Shown here: one piece after another, positions 48,667 to 61,131 of the stretch | Layout: each line of letters opens with the position of its first letter | How positions within the stretch are numbered: the stretch's first letter is position 1 | From: Thiotrichales bacterium | GTDB taxonomy: Bacteria > Pseudomonadota > Gammaproteobacteria > HK1 | Direction: 5' to 3' | DNA: 64,000 bases | Assembly (NCBI GenBank): GCA_026709935.1 | Contig: JAPOSC010000065.1 | Span: forward strand, 62,001-126,000 | Notes under the pieces: generated by a model | What the model was told of the DNA's origin: nothing | What the model saw: the letters and a program-made list of their open reading frames with translations, nothing else | Databases searched by the model: none | Position numbers and translations under genes: made by a program

Positions 48667-49023
48667 TCAACGCTTCAGGATGATCAGAACATCCTCCAGT
48701 TCCACTCGGAGTTGGTGGATGATCTGTCGGCTCTGGCTCACATCGTTCCTGGCTTCCTCGCCGGAGAGTCGCTGGCGCGCGCCTCCGATTGTGAACCCGT
48801 GATCGTAGAGAAGGCTGCGAATCTGTCGGATGAGCATCACGTCATGACGCTGGTAGTAGCGTCGGTTCCCCCGCCGCTTCAGGGGTGCGAGCTGCGGAAA
48901 TTCCTGCTCCCAATAGCGCAGCACATGCGGCTTCACGCCACAGAGGTCGCTGACCTCACCGATGGTGAAGTAGCGTTTCCCCGGTATGGCGGGAAGATCG
49001 CTATTTGTCGACGGGTCCAGCAT
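48667..49023 (-). CDS. MerR family transcriptional regulator
   Basis: [47 protein letters not shown]. Confidence 0.92.
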   Translation of the reverse strand: MLDPSTNSDLPAIPGKRYFTIGEVSDLCGVKPHVLRYWEQEFPQLAPLKRRGNRRYYQRHDVMLIRQIRSLLYDHGFTIGGARQRLSGEEARNDVSQSRQIIHQLRVELEDVLIILKR

Positions 49024-49303
49024 ACGCTTCCACGCGGGCCTTCAGCTTCTGGCCGGGACGAAAGGTCACGACTCGACGGGCGGTGATGGGGATGTCCTCC
49101 CCGGTCTTCGGATTGCGCCCCGGTCGTTCGTTCTTGTCTCTCAGGTCGAAATTGCCGAACCCCGAGAGTTTCACCTGGGTTCCTGCCTCCAGAGCGGCGC
49201 ATACCTCTTCGAAGAACATCTCGACAAGCTCTTTGGCCTCTCGCTTGTTGAGTCCCAGTTCTTCGTAGAGCTTCTCGGCCATGTCGGCTTTTGTGAGCGC
49301 CAT
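49001..49303 (-). CDS. ihfA: Integration host factor alpha subunit
   Basis: [73 protein letters not shown]. Confidence 0.96.
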   Translation of the reverse strand: MALTKADMAEKLYEELGLNKREAKELVEMFFEEVCAALEAGTQVKLSGFGNFDLRDKNERPGRNPKTGEDIPITARRVVTFRPGQKLKARVEAYAGPVDK

Positions 49304-49304
49304 G

Positions 49305-51680
49305 TTACTCCCTCAATGCGATTCCCAGCTTCTCGGTCAGGGAGTGCAGGATCACCCGCAAGGCGGCATTGATATCGTCGTCGCCAAGCGTGCGCGATCG
49401 AGACTGGAAGGTCAAGGCCAGAGAAATGCTTTTCATCCCGGAATCAATACCTTCGCCGACATACACGTCAAACGGCTCCAGGTTTTCCAGCACATCCACG
49501 CCAGCCTGCTCGATGCACTCGCGCACCGTGGAGGCCGAGATTGCTTCCGGGACCAGGAGCGAGAGGTCACGCCGTACGGCCGGAAATCGGGACAACGTCT
49601 CGAGTCCGGGAACGGTGCCGGTGCTGATGGAGTCAAGGCGAAGCTCGAACAGGACCGCGCCGGGGATCTTCAGCTCGGACGCAAGCCGTGGATGGAGCAC
49701 CCCGAGCGTTCCGATGCGTTCGCCGTCGCACATGATCGACGCGGTCTGTCCGGGGTGCAGTGCGGGGTGAGCGTCGTCGGCGATGAACCCGACTTTGCGC
49801 CCCGACCATGCCAGCAGGGACTCGACATCGCCCTTCACATCGTAGAAGTCCACCATTCGGAACGGATGGGCCCACTGTTCGGGTACGACGGGTCCAATCG
49901 CGATGCCGCCGATCATCTTCGGCTGATGGATTCGGTTCTCCTCGGCCATGAAGATCAGTCCGGTCTCGAACAGACGGACTTGCGACTGCTGCCGGTTGAG
50001 GTTGTAGAGCGCGGCGCCGATGAGACCGGGCCACAGGGTGGTGCGCATGACCCCCATGTTCGATGCGATTGGATTGGCGAGAGCAACGCTGTCGAGCGCC
50101 GGGGCGATGCGCGCCTGCAGCGCGGCATCGACGAAGCTGTAGGTCACCGCCTCGTGGTATCCGCGGTCCACAAGCCGGGCGCGGATACGTTCCGGATCGA
50201 CGTTGCGCTCTTCCCGCGCGGAAATGCCAAGGTCGGCCACCGGCAGCATTCCCGGCAGGTTCGCGAATCCGACGACTCGCGCGACCTCCTCGATGAGGTC
50301 CACCTCCATGCCGATGTCGGGCCGGTGGGGCGCCGGGGTCACGGTCCACCCGTCCTGTGTCTCGTCGATCCGCATCCCGAGCCGGATCAGGATGTCGGCC
50401 ACGTCCCCGGCCGGAATCTCCGCGCCGAGCAGGTGGCGGATTCGCTCCCTGCGAAGCGCGATGGGTTCGACGTGCGGGATATGCGCTTCGTCGACGGCTT
50501 CAACGACCGGACCCGGCTTTCCTCCGGTGATGTCCACGAGCAGGGCCGTGGCCCGCTCCATCGCCCGACGCTGCGAATCCGAGGCGACCGTACGTTCGAA
50601 GCGATGGGAAGCATCAGTGTGCATCCCGCGGCGCCGTGCCTCCAGCGCGATGGTGCGCGGATCGAACCATGCGCTTTCGAGAAAGACGTCCGTGGTGGTG
50701 TCGTCGACTCCACTCGCGAGCCCTCCCATCACTCCCGCGAGGGCGAGCGGCCGCGACTCGTCGGCGATCACGAGGGTCTCGTCGTCGAGCTCGACGACGG
50801 TGCCGTCCAGAAGCGTGATTCGTTCACCTCCGCGTCCGTTTCGGACCCGAATTCCGGAGTCGATTCTCGCGCAGTCGAACGCATGCATCGGTTGTCCCAG
50901 CTCGAGCATGACGTAGTTGGTGATGTCGACCACGGGAGACAGAGGCCGCACCCCGCATCGCCGCAAGCGTTCGGCCATCCATCGGGGGGTCCGGACGGCC
51001 GGATCGATGCCGCGGACGATGCGGCCAACATAGCGCGGACAGCGCCGCGGCGCATCGAGCGCGACAGGCAGGACCTCGTCGATCCGGGGTGCGACCGCCG
51101 CCAGGGACTCGTGCGGCCGCATTTCGAGACGGCTCGCGACCGCGACCTCGCGTGCGATTCCGACAATGCTCAGACAGTCACCCCGATTGGGTGTAAGACC
51201 CACCTCGATGACGACATCGTCGAGATCAAGCCATTCGACCAGATCCGTCCCGAGCGGCACCTCAGCCTCGATCTCGATGATTCCGTCCGCGTCCTCCCCG
51301 AGACCCAACTCGCGCTCCGAGCACAACATGCCCTGCGAGAGCTCGCCTCTGATCCTGCTCCGGCGGATCTTCGTGCCGTCGGCGACCCGAGCGCCGACCC
51401 GCGCGAAGGCCGAGCGCAGGCCGGGACGCACGTTGGGCGCACCGCACACCACGCGGTGCGTCTCGCTCCCACCGCCGTTCACCTCGCACAGCGACAGCCG
51501 GTCGGCGCCGGGATGGGGCGTCACACGGACGATCTCGGCGACCGTCACATGCCTGAGCGCTCCGGCCACGGGAGCAACCGATTCGACCTCGAGACCGGCC
51601 GCAGTGAGCCGTTCGGTCAGTTCGTCAGTGTCGATCGGCGGGTCGACCCACTTCCGGATCCAGCGTTCGTTGAACTTCAT
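49305..51680 (-). CDS. pheT: Phenylalanine-tRNA ligase beta subunit
   Basis: [35 protein letters not shown]; tRNA-binding, B3/B4 and FDX-ACB domains. Confidence 0.96.
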   Translation of the reverse strand: MKFNERWIRKWVDPPIDTDELTERLTAAGLEVESVAPVAGALRHVTVAEIVRVTPHPGADRLSLCEVNGGGSETHRVVCGAPNVRPGLRSAFARVGARVADGTKIRRSRIRGELSQGMLCSERELGLGEDADGIIEIEAEVPLGTDLVEWLDLDDVVIEVGLTPNRGDCLSIVGIAREVAVASRLEMRPHESLAAVAPRIDEVLPVALDAPRRCPRYVGRIVRGIDPAVRTPRWMAERLRRCGVRPLSPVVDITNYVMLELGQPMHAFDCARIDSGIRVRNGRGGERITLLDGTVVELDDETLVIADESRPLALAGVMGGLASGVDDTTTDVFLESAWFDPRTIALEARRRGMHTDASHRFERTVASDSQRRAMERATALLVDITGGKPGPVVEAVDEAHIPHVEPIALRRERIRHLLGAEIPAGDVADILIRLGMRIDETQDGWTVTPAPHRPDIGMEVDLIEEVARVVGFANLPGMLPVADLGISAREERNVDPERIRARLVDRGYHEAVTYSFVDAALQARIAPALDSVALANPIASNMGVMRTTLWPGLIGAALYNLNRQQSQVRLFETGLIFMAEENRIHQPKMIGGIAIGPVVPEQWAHPFRMVDFYDVKGDVESLLAWSGRKVGFIADDAHPALHPGQTASIMCDGERIGTLGVLHPRLASELKIPGAVLFELRLDSISTGTVPGLETLSRFPAVRRDLSLLVPEAISASTVRECIEQAGVDVLENLEPFDVYVGEGIDSGMKSISLALTFQSRSRTLGDDDINAALRVILHSLTEKLGIALRE

Positions 51681-51698
51681 GCCGGCACGCTCCGCTCG

Positions 51699-53124
<1,426 letters not shown>

Positions 53125-53135
53125 CGAAGCTCTCC

Positions 53136-53333
53136 TCAGCCGTAGGGCAGCATCCGTTCGACACCGGGCGAATCAACCGCGGCCACGGTCTCGTGCGGGC
53201 GCAGGTGGCGCTTTCGCTTGGTGCTCTTCTTCGTCAGGATGTGACGACGGTGGGACTGATTGCGTTTGAATCGGCCGTCGGAGGTGCGCTTGAAGCGCTT
53301 CGCCGCGGCTCGACTTGTCTTGATCTTCGGCAT
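53136..53333 (-). CDS. rpmI: 50S ribosomal protein L35
   Basis: [45 protein letters not shown]. Confidence 0.97.
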   Translation of the reverse strand: MPKIKTSRAAAKRFKRTSDGRFKRNQSHRRHILTKKSTKRKRHLRPHETVAAVDSPGVERMLPYG

Positions 53334-53551
53334 GTTCCAGCCCGCTCCTGGACGCCTCGAATGGCGTCGATCTTCATGGTCCAGCCAAGGATTCGAAGCG
53401 GGTTCTCGGACGACAGGATCGAGAGCGCAACCGTCGCTGCGGTCAGGGTCTCGCGGGAAGTCGAGTGGCTTCGATACGTGTCTCGTCGATTCCGAGGCAA
53501 CCTCGCCAGATTTTGAGCTGCAGTCGCCTGCGATACGTCATTTCCTCGGGG

Positions 53552-54067
53552 TCACTTCCTCGGAGTCAGCACCATCGACAGGCGCCGGCCTTCCATTCTC
53601 GGATACTGCTCGATCTTCGCCAAATCCTGAAGATCCGCCTCCACCCGCTTGAGGAGTTTCGCTCCGAGATCCTGGTGGCGCATCTCCCGGCCGCGGAACC
53701 AAAGCGTCACCTTCGTCTTGTCTCCGTGCGACAGGAATCGCTTCAGGTTGCGAAGCTTCGTCTGGTAGTCGGCTTCTTCCGTCCCGGGACGGAACTTGAT
53801 CTCCTTGACCTGTACGTTCGCCTGCTTCTTTCTGGCGGCCGTCCGACGTTTGTTCTGCTGGAAAAGGAACTTTCCGAAGTCCATCAGCCGACAGACCGGA
53901 GGCTCCGCGTTGGGCGAGATTTCCACCAAGTCGAGCCCTGCCTCTTCGGCGGCGTTCAGTGCGTCGGCACGGTCAACGATACCGACTTGCTCTCCACCAT
54001 CCGATATGAGACGCACTGTCTCGGCGAGAATTTCGCCGTTGACACGATTTCGTTTTTCCGCGGCGAT
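53552..54067 (-). CDS. infC: Translation initiation factor IF-3 (non-canonical ATC 54067 or ATA 54073 start proposed)
   Basis: [62 protein letters not shown]; conserved N-terminus lies upstream of the first ATG/GTG. Confidence 0.9.
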   Translation of the reverse strand: MAAEKRNRVNGEILAETVRLISDGGEQVGIVDRADALNAAEEAGLDLVEISPNAEPPVCRLMDFGKFLFQQNKRRTAARKKQANVQVKEIKFRPGTEEADYQTKLRNLKRFLSHGDKTKVTLWFRGREMRHQDLGAKLLKRVEADLQDLAKIEQYPRMEGRRLSMVLTPRK

Positions 54068-54274
54068 CTCTATCGTCTCCAGAATTGGCTCGCAAGTTCG
54101 GGATGACAGGACATCAAGCGCTCCCGCTCGGACTCTTCACCCGTTCCGCCGACATCCGTCAATGGACGGGACCGGACGTAGCCAAGCCCCGAATCCGGAG
54201 GATTCAATCGGTGAATTCTACGAGGGACAGGGAATGTACTCAAGACTTCCATTCCGAGCGTGCCGTCGTGCAGG

Positions 54275-54349
54275 TGGTAGGCGCGAGTGGGATTGAACCA
54301 CCGACCCCCACGATGTCAACGTGGTGCTCTACCACTGAGCTACGCGCCT
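54275..54349 (-). tRNA. tRNA-Val (GAC)
   Basis: AGGCGCGTAGCTCAGTGGTAGAGCACCACGTTGACATCGTGGGGGTCGGTGGTTCAATCCCACTCGCGCCTACCA. Confidence 0.95.
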
Positions 54350-54434
54350 GTCGAGGCGCGGACGATACCGAGTCGCACCAGTGCCCGCAAGCGTTCCATC
54401 ACCTGCTCCACCACCTGCTCTTTCGACCGTTCCA

Positions 54435-56450
54435 TCAACCATTGGCCGCCAGTCCTCGATCGCGCAGATCCTGCATCCGATCACGCACCAGCGCCGCCTC
54501 CTCGAACTCCAGATTCGCAGCGTGACGGTACATCTGTTGTTCGAGCTTTCGCAGGCGCGCGGCGAACACCGCGGGCGGCATCTTTTCGTACTCGCCAGGC
54601 GATTCCGCGACCCGCGCCGGGCGGCGCGGCGAGCCGCCCCCCCCCGCGCGGGCGCCTTCCATGATGTCCGCGACCGCTTTCCGGATTCCCTTCGGGGTGA
54701 TTCCGTACTTCTGGTTGAACGCAATCTGCCGGTCGCGGCGCCGGTTCGTCTCCTCGATGGCGCGCTGCATCGAGCCGGTCACGTTGTCCGCGTAGAGAAT
54801 CGCGGTGCCGTTGATGTTCCGGGCGGCCCTTCCGATGGTCTGGATCAGCGAGCGCTCGGAACGCAGGAATCCCTCCTTGTCCGCATCCAGAATCGCCACC
54901 AGAGACACTTCCGGCATGTCCAGGCCCTCGCGCAGCAGATTGATTCCCACGAGCACATCGAACTTGCCGAGACGGAGATCGCGGATGATCTCGACTCGCT
55001 CCACGGTGTCGATGTCGGAGTGCAGATATCGCACCCGCACCTCATGCTCGGCCAGGTATTCGGTGAGATCCTCGGCCATCCTCTTCGTCAGCGTCGTCAC
55101 CAGCACCCGGTCACCGGCGCGGGCGCGGCGGTGAATCTCCGAGAGAAGATCGTCGACCTGCGTCGACGCGCCGCGCACCTCCACCCTGGGGTCGATCAGA
55201 CCGGTGGGACGCACGACCTGCTCCACGACCTCGCCGGCATGCGATTCCTCGTACGGCCCGGGCGTTGCCGACACGAAGATGGTCTGCGGAGCCATTCGCT
55301 CGAACTCGTCGAACCGCAGGGGTCGGTTGTCGAGGGCCGAGGGAAGTCGGAAACCATACTCGACCAGGGTTTCCTTGCGCGAGCGGTCGCCGCGGTACAT
55401 TCCGCCGAGCTGGGGCACGGTCACATGGCTTTCGTCGATGAACAGCAGCGCGTCAGCCGGAAGATAGTCGAAGAGGGTCGGGGGCGGTTCTCCCGGCCGG
55501 CGCCCCGAAAGGAAGCGCGAGTAGTTCTCTATCCCCTTGCAGTGGCCAATCTCGGTCATCATCTCGATATCGAACCGGGTCCGCTGTTCGAGTCGCTGCG
55601 CTTCGACGAGACGACTGTCGGCCCGGAGCACGACGAGACGCTCGCGCAGCTCCTCCCTGATCGCTTCGATGGCTTCGAGGACGCGCTCGCGAGGGGTCAC
55701 GTAGTGGCTCTTGGGATACACCGTCAGGCGCGGCACGCGACGGACGACCTCCCCGGTCAGCGGATCGAACCAGCTCAGGTTCTCGATCTCGTCGTCGAAG
55801 AGCTCGATGCGCACGGCATCCCGCTCCGACTCCGCCGGGTACACGTCGATGACCTCGCCGCGAACGCGATACGTACCGCGGCGCAGCTCGACCTCGTTTC
55901 TCGCGTACTGCAAATCCGCGAGCCTGCGCAGGATGAACCGCTGGTCGATCCTCTCCCCGCGTACGAGGTGCAGCACCATCGAGTGGTAGGCGACCGGGTC
56001 GCCGAGACCGTAGATCGAGGACACCGTGGCCACGATGATGCAGTCCCGATGTTCCAGCAGCGCCTTGGTCGCCGACAGCCGCATCTGCTCGATGTGATCG
56101 TTGATCGACGCGTCCTTCTCGATGTACATGTCCGTGGACGGAACGTAGGCCTCGGGCTGGTAGTAGTCATAGTAGGAGACGAAGTACTCGACAGCGTTGT
56201 TCGGGAAAAACTCCCGCATCTCTCCGTAGAGCTGTGCGGCCAGAGTCTTGTTGGGCGCGAGCACCAGCGCGGGCCGCCCTACCCTCTCGATGACTTTCGC
56301 CATCGTGAACGTCTTGCCAGAACCGGTGACGCCGAGCAAAGTCTGGTGAGCGAGCCCGGAATCGATCCCTTCGATGAGCTGTTCGATGGCGGTGGGTTGA
56401 TCGCCGGCCGCAGCGAATTCGGAGACGACCGCGAAGGGATGAGAGATCAT
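54435..56450 (-). CDS. uvrB: Excinuclease ABC subunit UvrB
   Basis: [46 protein letters not shown]-terminal UVR motif. Confidence 0.97.
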   Translation of the reverse strand: MISHPFAVVSEFAAAGDQPTAIEQLIEGIDSGLAHQTLLGVTGSGKTFTMAKVIERVGRPALVLAPNKTLAAQLYGEMREFFPNNAVEYFVSYYDYYQPEAYVPSTDMYIEKDASINDHIEQMRLSATKALLEHRDCIIVATVSSIYGLGDPVAYHSMVLHLVRGERIDQRFILRRLADLQYARNEVELRRGTYRVRGEVIDVYPAESERDAVRIELFDDEIENLSWFDPLTGEVVRRVPRLTVYPKSHYVTPRERVLEAIEAIREELRERLVVLRADSRLVEAQRLEQRTRFDIEMMTEIGHCKGIENYSRFLSGRRPGEPPPTLFDYLPADALLFIDESHVTVPQLGGMYRGDRSRKETLVEYGFRLPSALDNRPLRFDEFERMAPQTIFVSATPGPYEESHAGEVVEQVVRPTGLIDPRVEVRGASTQVDDLLSEIHRRARAGDRVLVTTLTKRMAEDLTEYLAEHEVRVRYLHSDIDTVERVEIIRDLRLGKFDVLVGINLLREGLDMPEVSLVAILDADKEGFLRSERSLIQTIGRAARNINGTAILYADNVTGSMQRAIEETNRRRDRQIAFNQKYGITPKGIRKAVADIMEGARAGGGGSPRRPARVAESPGEYEKMPPAVFAARLRKLEQQMYRHAANLEFEEAALVRDRMQDLRDRGLAANG

Positions 56451-56534
56451 GCATGTACACTCTGAATCGTGGCTTCGTGTTGGGCGATTCGTTGACCGAC
56501 TTCCACCCGCCGCGTAGCATACGCGCCTTCCCAT

Positions 56535-56610
56535 TCCCCGGTAGCTCAGTCGGTAGAGCGGGTGACTGTTAATCACTAGGTCGGCGGTTCGAGCCCGTCC
56601 CGGGGAGCCA
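56535..56610 (+). tRNA. tRNA-Asn (GTT)
   Basis: tccccggtagctcagtcggtagagcgggtgactgttaatcactaggtcggcggttcgagcccgtcccggggagcca. Confidence 0.95.
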
Positions 56611-56925
56611 AGAAAAACAAGCAGTTACGATCACTTCGGAAATCGTCACCGGTCAACAGAGATCACTCACCTGGCACGCCGGCAAGGACGGCCAGATGCC
56701 TTTCGACACTCCGATGACCTTCGGCGGCCGGCTGGCGGAGATCTCGGGGTTTGCGTTACTGCACTTCCACCTGCGGGTGCTCGGGCAGCTCGCAACCGGG
56801 CACTACACCGACACCATGGAGAGCGTCGCCCTCGCGGGGGAGCTTCGGAAGATGACCCGGAACGCCCGGGTGTTCCTCGCGATCTACGCCGGTATCGGCG
56901 TCGCGGCGGCAACGGCACACCGGAC

Positions 56926-58224
56926 ATGAACCCCGCCGTCGACTACGGACGGCCGTTCCCGGCCCGACCGCGGCCACTGACACTGGAACAGGCGGCCCAA
57001 GTCACGCCGCCGGCGCAGGCCGTCGATACCGAGGGGACGATCGACGTGCCGCGCATGCGCGCGTACCGGCAGCACCGGTTGCGCGAGCAGATCGAGGCTC
57101 AGGGCTTCGATGCCCTGATCCTGGTGGAACCACTCTCGATCCGCTATGCGACCGGGGTGCGCAACTGCGCCCTCTTCCAGATGCACATCCAGGCGGGATA
57201 TCTGTTCGTCCCGGCCGACGGTCCGGTGGTCTACTTCGACAGCAGCCCGGGCCGCGAGACCGGGGCGGAACTCGAAACCATCGACGAGATACGCGACGAC
57301 CTGCTGCCGCTGTCCCGCATGTTCGCCGGTGATCGCCAGCCGGAATGGGCCGATAAGTGGGCGGCCCAGATGGCCGACCTGATACATCGACACTGCGGGT
57401 CTGCGGCGACGGTCGGGCTGGAGCGGGCGGGCGCCAGTGCCCAGCAGGCCCTGGAACGCGAGGGCTTCCGCGTCGTCGATGCGGCCCCCGCGCTCGCGCA
57501 CGCCCGCAAGCTCAAGTCCCCGGAGGAGATCCTGGCCATGAACCTGGTCCAGGCGGTGGCCGAGGACGGGATGACCCGCATGCGCGAACACTTGCGCAGC
57601 GGCGTGAGCGAGCAGGCGCTGTGGGCGCACATGTGGATGGCGCTGATCGAGGGCGGCGGCGAGTGGATCGACTACCGGCTGATGGCCTCGGGCGAGCGCA
57701 CCAATCCCTGGCAGCAGGAAGCCTCTTCGCGCACCGTCCGCGCCGGCGACCTGGTGGTCTTCGACTGCGGGATGGTGGGTCCGTTCAGCTACGGTGCCGA
57801 CGTCTCGCGGGCCTGGCACTGCGGTCCCGGAAAGCCCTCGGACTACCAGAGGAAGCTCTACACCCTGGCGTGGAACGAGGTGATGCACAACACCGAACTC
57901 ATGCAGCCGGGCGCAAGCTTCCGCGAGATCGTCGAGCGCCGCTACATCCAGAAGCAGGGCTTCGGCGACCAGCCCTATCCGTGCCTGGCGCACGGGCTCG
58001 GAATGGCCGACGAGTGGCCGGTGATCTACTACCCGGTGGACGCGAAGTTCGACTACGACGGAACCCTTGAGCCGGGCATGGTGATGTGCGTTGAAAGCTA
58101 TGTGGGGGAAGTCGGCGGCCGGGAGGGAGTAAAGCTTGAGAATCAGTGTCTGGTGACCGAGACCGGCCCTGTCGTGCTGTCACGGTATCCGTTCGAGGAC
58201 GAGCTGCTGAGCCGGGAGATCTGA
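56926..58224 (+). CDS. M24-fold (creatinase/Xaa-Pro peptidase superfamily) protein resembling DddP
   Basis: GGEWIDYRLMASGERTNPWQQEASSRTVRAGDLVVFDCGMVGPFSYGADVSRAW...CLAHGLGMADEWPVIYYP...LEPGMVMCVESYVGEVGGREGVKLENQ. Confidence 0.85.
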   Translation: MNPAVDYGRPFPARPRPLTLEQAAQVTPPAQAVDTEGTIDVPRMRAYRQHRLREQIEAQGFDALILVEPLSIRYATGVRNCALFQMHIQAGYLFVPADGPVVYFDSSPGRETGAELETIDEIRDDLLPLSRMFAGDRQPEWADKWAAQMADLIHRHCGSAATVGLERAGASAQQALEREGFRVVDAAPALAHARKLKSPEEILAMNLVQAVAEDGMTRMREHLRSGVSEQALWAHMWMALIEGGGEWIDYRLMASGERTNPWQQEASSRTVRAGDLVVFDCGMVGPFSYGADVSRAWHCGPGKPSDYQRKLYTLAWNEVMHNTELMQPGASFREIVERRYIQKQGFGDQPYPCLAHGLGMADEWPVIYYPVDAKFDYDGTLEPGMVMCVESYVGEVGGREGVKLENQCLVTETGPVVLSRYPFEDELLSREI

Positions 58225-58351
58225 CAGAGCGCATCATGAGCCCGGCAGGCCGCTCTCGCTGATTCGCGCTCGCGCCCGGCCGTCGGCGAAATGTGCGAGC
58301 CAAGCTCGCGACGGCGTCTCGTCGGTCGCGGGCGAAACAGGGAGGCGAACC

Positions 58352-58435
58352 ATGAACGACTGGATCCGCGTCTGCGCCGCGGACGACATCGACGAAATTG
58401 ACGCGGCAACGGCGGTGCCCCCTCCGATTCCCTGA
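58352..58435 (+). pseudogene. Truncated 5' remnant of a Rieske [2Fe-2S] ferredoxin-like (MocE-type) gene
   Basis: RBS gggagg then MNDWIRVCAADDIDEIDAATAVPPPIP*; resembles N-termini of small Rieske ferredoxins, then diverges and stops. Confidence 0.4.
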
Positions 58436-58464
58436 TTGTCGTCCGCCGGCTCCCGCTCCGGCGG

Positions 58465-61131
58465 TCACCGCGCGTAACGCATTCGCGTGAACCGCTGGCG
58501 GAACCGGATCACCTCCTCGCGCCGCGCCCCCGGATCTGCCGAGTCCGCGGAGTCCGGTTCGCGCAGGATGCTTGCCATGAGCTCCGCGAGTGCCCCGAAG
58601 TCCGCCTCGTTCATGCCGAAGCGGGTCATCTCCTGAGTGCCGAGGCGGATGCCCGAGGCGGCGGCGAAGCTGGCATCGTCGTAAAACGCCTGCGGATTGG
58701 TAATGATGTTGTTCTGCTCGAGCCGCGAGGCCATTTCTCCGCCCGACCCTGGCGCACCGCGCACGAGGACCTGATGGGTGTCGGTGTAGCCGTTGTCCGC
58801 ATCGCCCTCGATCGCGAGTCCACGCTCCGCGAGAGCGACGGCGAAGGCCCTGGCGTTGCGGATGACCTGCGGCTGGTACTCGTCGCGATAGCGGATCATC
58901 TCGTAGGTCGCTCCGAGCAGACCGAGCAGGGTTCCGAGGTGATGGTTGCTGACATGGCCGGGAAACGTCCGCGACCGCACGAACCGCCAGAACTCCTCGA
59001 AGGCGTGGCCGGGCACGATGTTGCTCAGGATCACGCCCCGCTGAGGGCCGAAGAACGTCTTGTGTGTCGAGCCGGTGACCAGATCGGCCCCCTCGGCCAG
59101 CGGATCCTGAAAGTACTCTCCCAGCAGGCCAAGGACATGAGCGCCGTCGTACATCACGAGCGGCCGCTCGGGGTTGTCGACGCCGAACTCGGAGTGGACG
59201 AACTCGACGATCTCCCTCACCGGCTCGGGGTGGATGATCACGCTGCGCCCGAAGACGATGAGGTCCGGCCGGCCTTCGGCGATGAGGGCCATGGTCGCCT
59301 CGGCGTCGATCGCGTGGGGGAGGTCCGCTCTCGGCACGAAGCGGTCCACCGCGGGCGCCTCGGTCCTGGGGTCGTGGGCGATGTAGTTCTTCAGCGCTCC
59401 GCCCACCTGCGCGCTCAGGTGGCCGCCCTTGTTGAGATCGTGGACGAGTAACCGTCGCAGCGGCTGGGGCGTGCGGCGGCCGCGGTGCCGGTTGCGGAAC
59501 TGCTTCAGCGCGTCGTAGACGGTGTCGTTGGCCATCTGTCCGCTGATGACCCGCACCTCGGCGTCCTCGCAGCCGAACAGGGTGCGCAGCGCTGCAACCA
59601 GCTCCTCTTCCTTTTCCATGCTGAAGGCGGTGCCCTTGTAGTACCGCACGTCCTCGGAATTCACCCCGAGGGCCCGGAGGTGGTTGTGCTCGTTGTAGCG
59701 CCCCGCCGGATCGGTCGCGCACAGGCGCTCCACGAACTCTGACACGCAGTTCTCGGAGGGAATGAGGTTGATGCACTCGGTGCGCCGCCAGCGATGGTTG
59801 CGTTCCGCCTGCGCCGCGAGATCCGCCGCCAGCGCCTCGACCTGCGCTGGCACTGTGCGTCCCCGTTCGGCGGGGGGTTCGAAGCCGCGGAACGGCCGCA
59901 CGAATGGCGCAACCGGCCACGTGTTGCGCTCCACGATCTCGGCGGTCATGGCATTGCCCCGGCCGTCGAGTACCTCGACGTGGAGCGGTTCGTCACTGCG
60001 CGGCAAGAGATCCGAACGCAGTAGTGCAAGCCCGATCGGACGCAGCATGTGGTCGCGGCCGGGTGTCGCCGAGATCCCTTCGCCCTCGAATACGGGGTAC
60101 GGCACGGTTGTGCCCGACGTGATCCATCCCGCGTCCTCGCCCCGCCAGGTCACCCGGTAGCCCTGGCGCAACGGCCGGCGGCCGCCGAAGACCGCGACCG
60201 GCTGCACCAGATGCGTCAGGCGCCGCCCGGCCGCCGGGGTGTCGAGCTCCCGCCTGCGAATCAGCTCGTATTCTTCACGCTGCGCCCTCAACGCCGCGCC
60301 CCCGACGAAGTCGCACTCCTCGTCGGTCCGTACCGCGAACCGTGCCAGCGAGTTCGCAAACAGCGGAATATCACCACCGTCGGGGCCCGGACCAAGCTCG
60401 TGCCCGTACAGCGGCAACCCCGCTTCCAGGCGCAGCGAGTCCCGCGCTCCGAGCCCGACCGGAGTGGCGCCGGCCTCGACGAGCCGCTCCCACAGCCGCG
60501 CCGCCACGACGCTCTCCGGAAAAAGCTCGAAGCAGACGGTCTCACCCGTATAGCCGGTTCTCGCGACGGTCAGCGGGCGACCCTCGAAGTCGACAATCGA
60601 GATCCGGTTGCGCTTGTTCTCCGGCAGCGTTCGAGGATCGATCAGGCGCGAGAGCGCGTCTTCGGCGCTCGGACCCTGAAGCGAGATCATCGCGAGTTCC
60701 GCGCTCTCGTCGACCAGACGCAAGCCGCTATCGGGAAGATGTCGTTCGAGCCAGTCCCGGTCCGCAGCACGATTTCCGGCATTGACCACGAGCAGGAAGT
60801 CGTCGCGACCGAGCCGATAGAGGTAGGCGTCGTCGATACACCCGCCGGTCTCGTTCGCGATGAACGTGTACTGCGCCTGCAGAGGGTCGAGACCGGACGC
60901 GTTGTTGGTGAGGGTTCGCAGCAGAAACGCCTCGGCCTGCGCCCCTGTCACCCGGTAGCGCCCCATGTGGCTCACGTCGAACAGACCGGCGCTCCGGCGG
61001 GTCGCGAGATGCTCGGCGATGATTCCTGTCCGGTACTGCACCGGCATGCTCCAGCCGGCGAAGTCCACCATCTTCCCACCGTGGTCCGCGTGCCAGTCGT
61101 GCAGGACGGTCCTGCTCAGTGGCTCATTCAT
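58465..61131 (-). CDS. Fusion: aminomethyltransferase (GcvT) - serine hydroxymethyltransferase (divergent SHMT), 888 aa
   Basis: N-term LHDWHADHGGKMVDFAGWSMPVQYRTGIIAEHLATRRSAGLFDVSHMGR (GcvT); C-term LIPSENCVSEFVE, YDGAHVLGLL, VTGSTHKTFFGPQRG (SHMT PLP-Lys); no stop between. Confidence 0.92.
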   Translation of the reverse strand: MNEPLSRTVLHDWHADHGGKMVDFAGWSMPVQYRTGIIAEHLATRRSAGLFDVSHMGRYRVTGAQAEAFLLRTLTNNASGLDPLQAQYTFIANETGGCIDDAYLYRLGRDDFLLVVNAGNRAADRDWLERHLPDSGLRLVDESAELAMISLQGPSAEDALSRLIDPRTLPENKRNRISIVDFEGRPLTVARTGYTGETVCFELFPESVVAARLWERLVEAGATPVGLGARDSLRLEAGLPLYGHELGPGPDGGDIPLFANSLARFAVRTDEECDFVGGAALRAQREEYELIRRRELDTPAAGRRLTHLVQPVAVFGGRRPLRQGYRVTWRGEDAGWITSGTTVPYPVFEGEGISATPGRDHMLRPIGLALLRSDLLPRSDEPLHVEVLDGRGNAMTAEIVERNTWPVAPFVRPFRGFEPPAERGRTVPAQVEALAADLAAQAERNHRWRRTECINLIPSENCVSEFVERLCATDPAGRYNEHNHLRALGVNSEDVRYYKGTAFSMEKEEELVAALRTLFGCEDAEVRVISGQMANDTVYDALKQFRNRHRGRRTPQPLRRLLVHDLNKGGHLSAQVGGALKNYIAHDPRTEAPAVDRFVPRADLPHAIDAEATMALIAEGRPDLIVFGRSVIIHPEPVREIVEFVHSEFGVDNPERPLVMYDGAHVLGLLGEYFQDPLAEGADLVTGSTHKTFFGPQRGVILSNIVPGHAFEEFWRFVRSRTFPGHVSNHHLGTLLGLLGATYEMIRYRDEYQPQVIRNARAFAVALAERGLAIEGDADNGYTDTHQVLVRGAPGSGGEMASRLEQNNIITNPQAFYDDASFAAASGIRLGTQEMTRFGMNEADFGALAELMASILREPDSADSADPGARREEVIRFRQRFTRMRYAR

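Noticed and set aside
56696-56929. 77-aa ORF MPFDTPMTFGGRLAEISGFALLHFHLRVLGQL... upstream of the M24 gene
   Set aside because: No recognizable family; could be real but not supported enough to list as a CDS.
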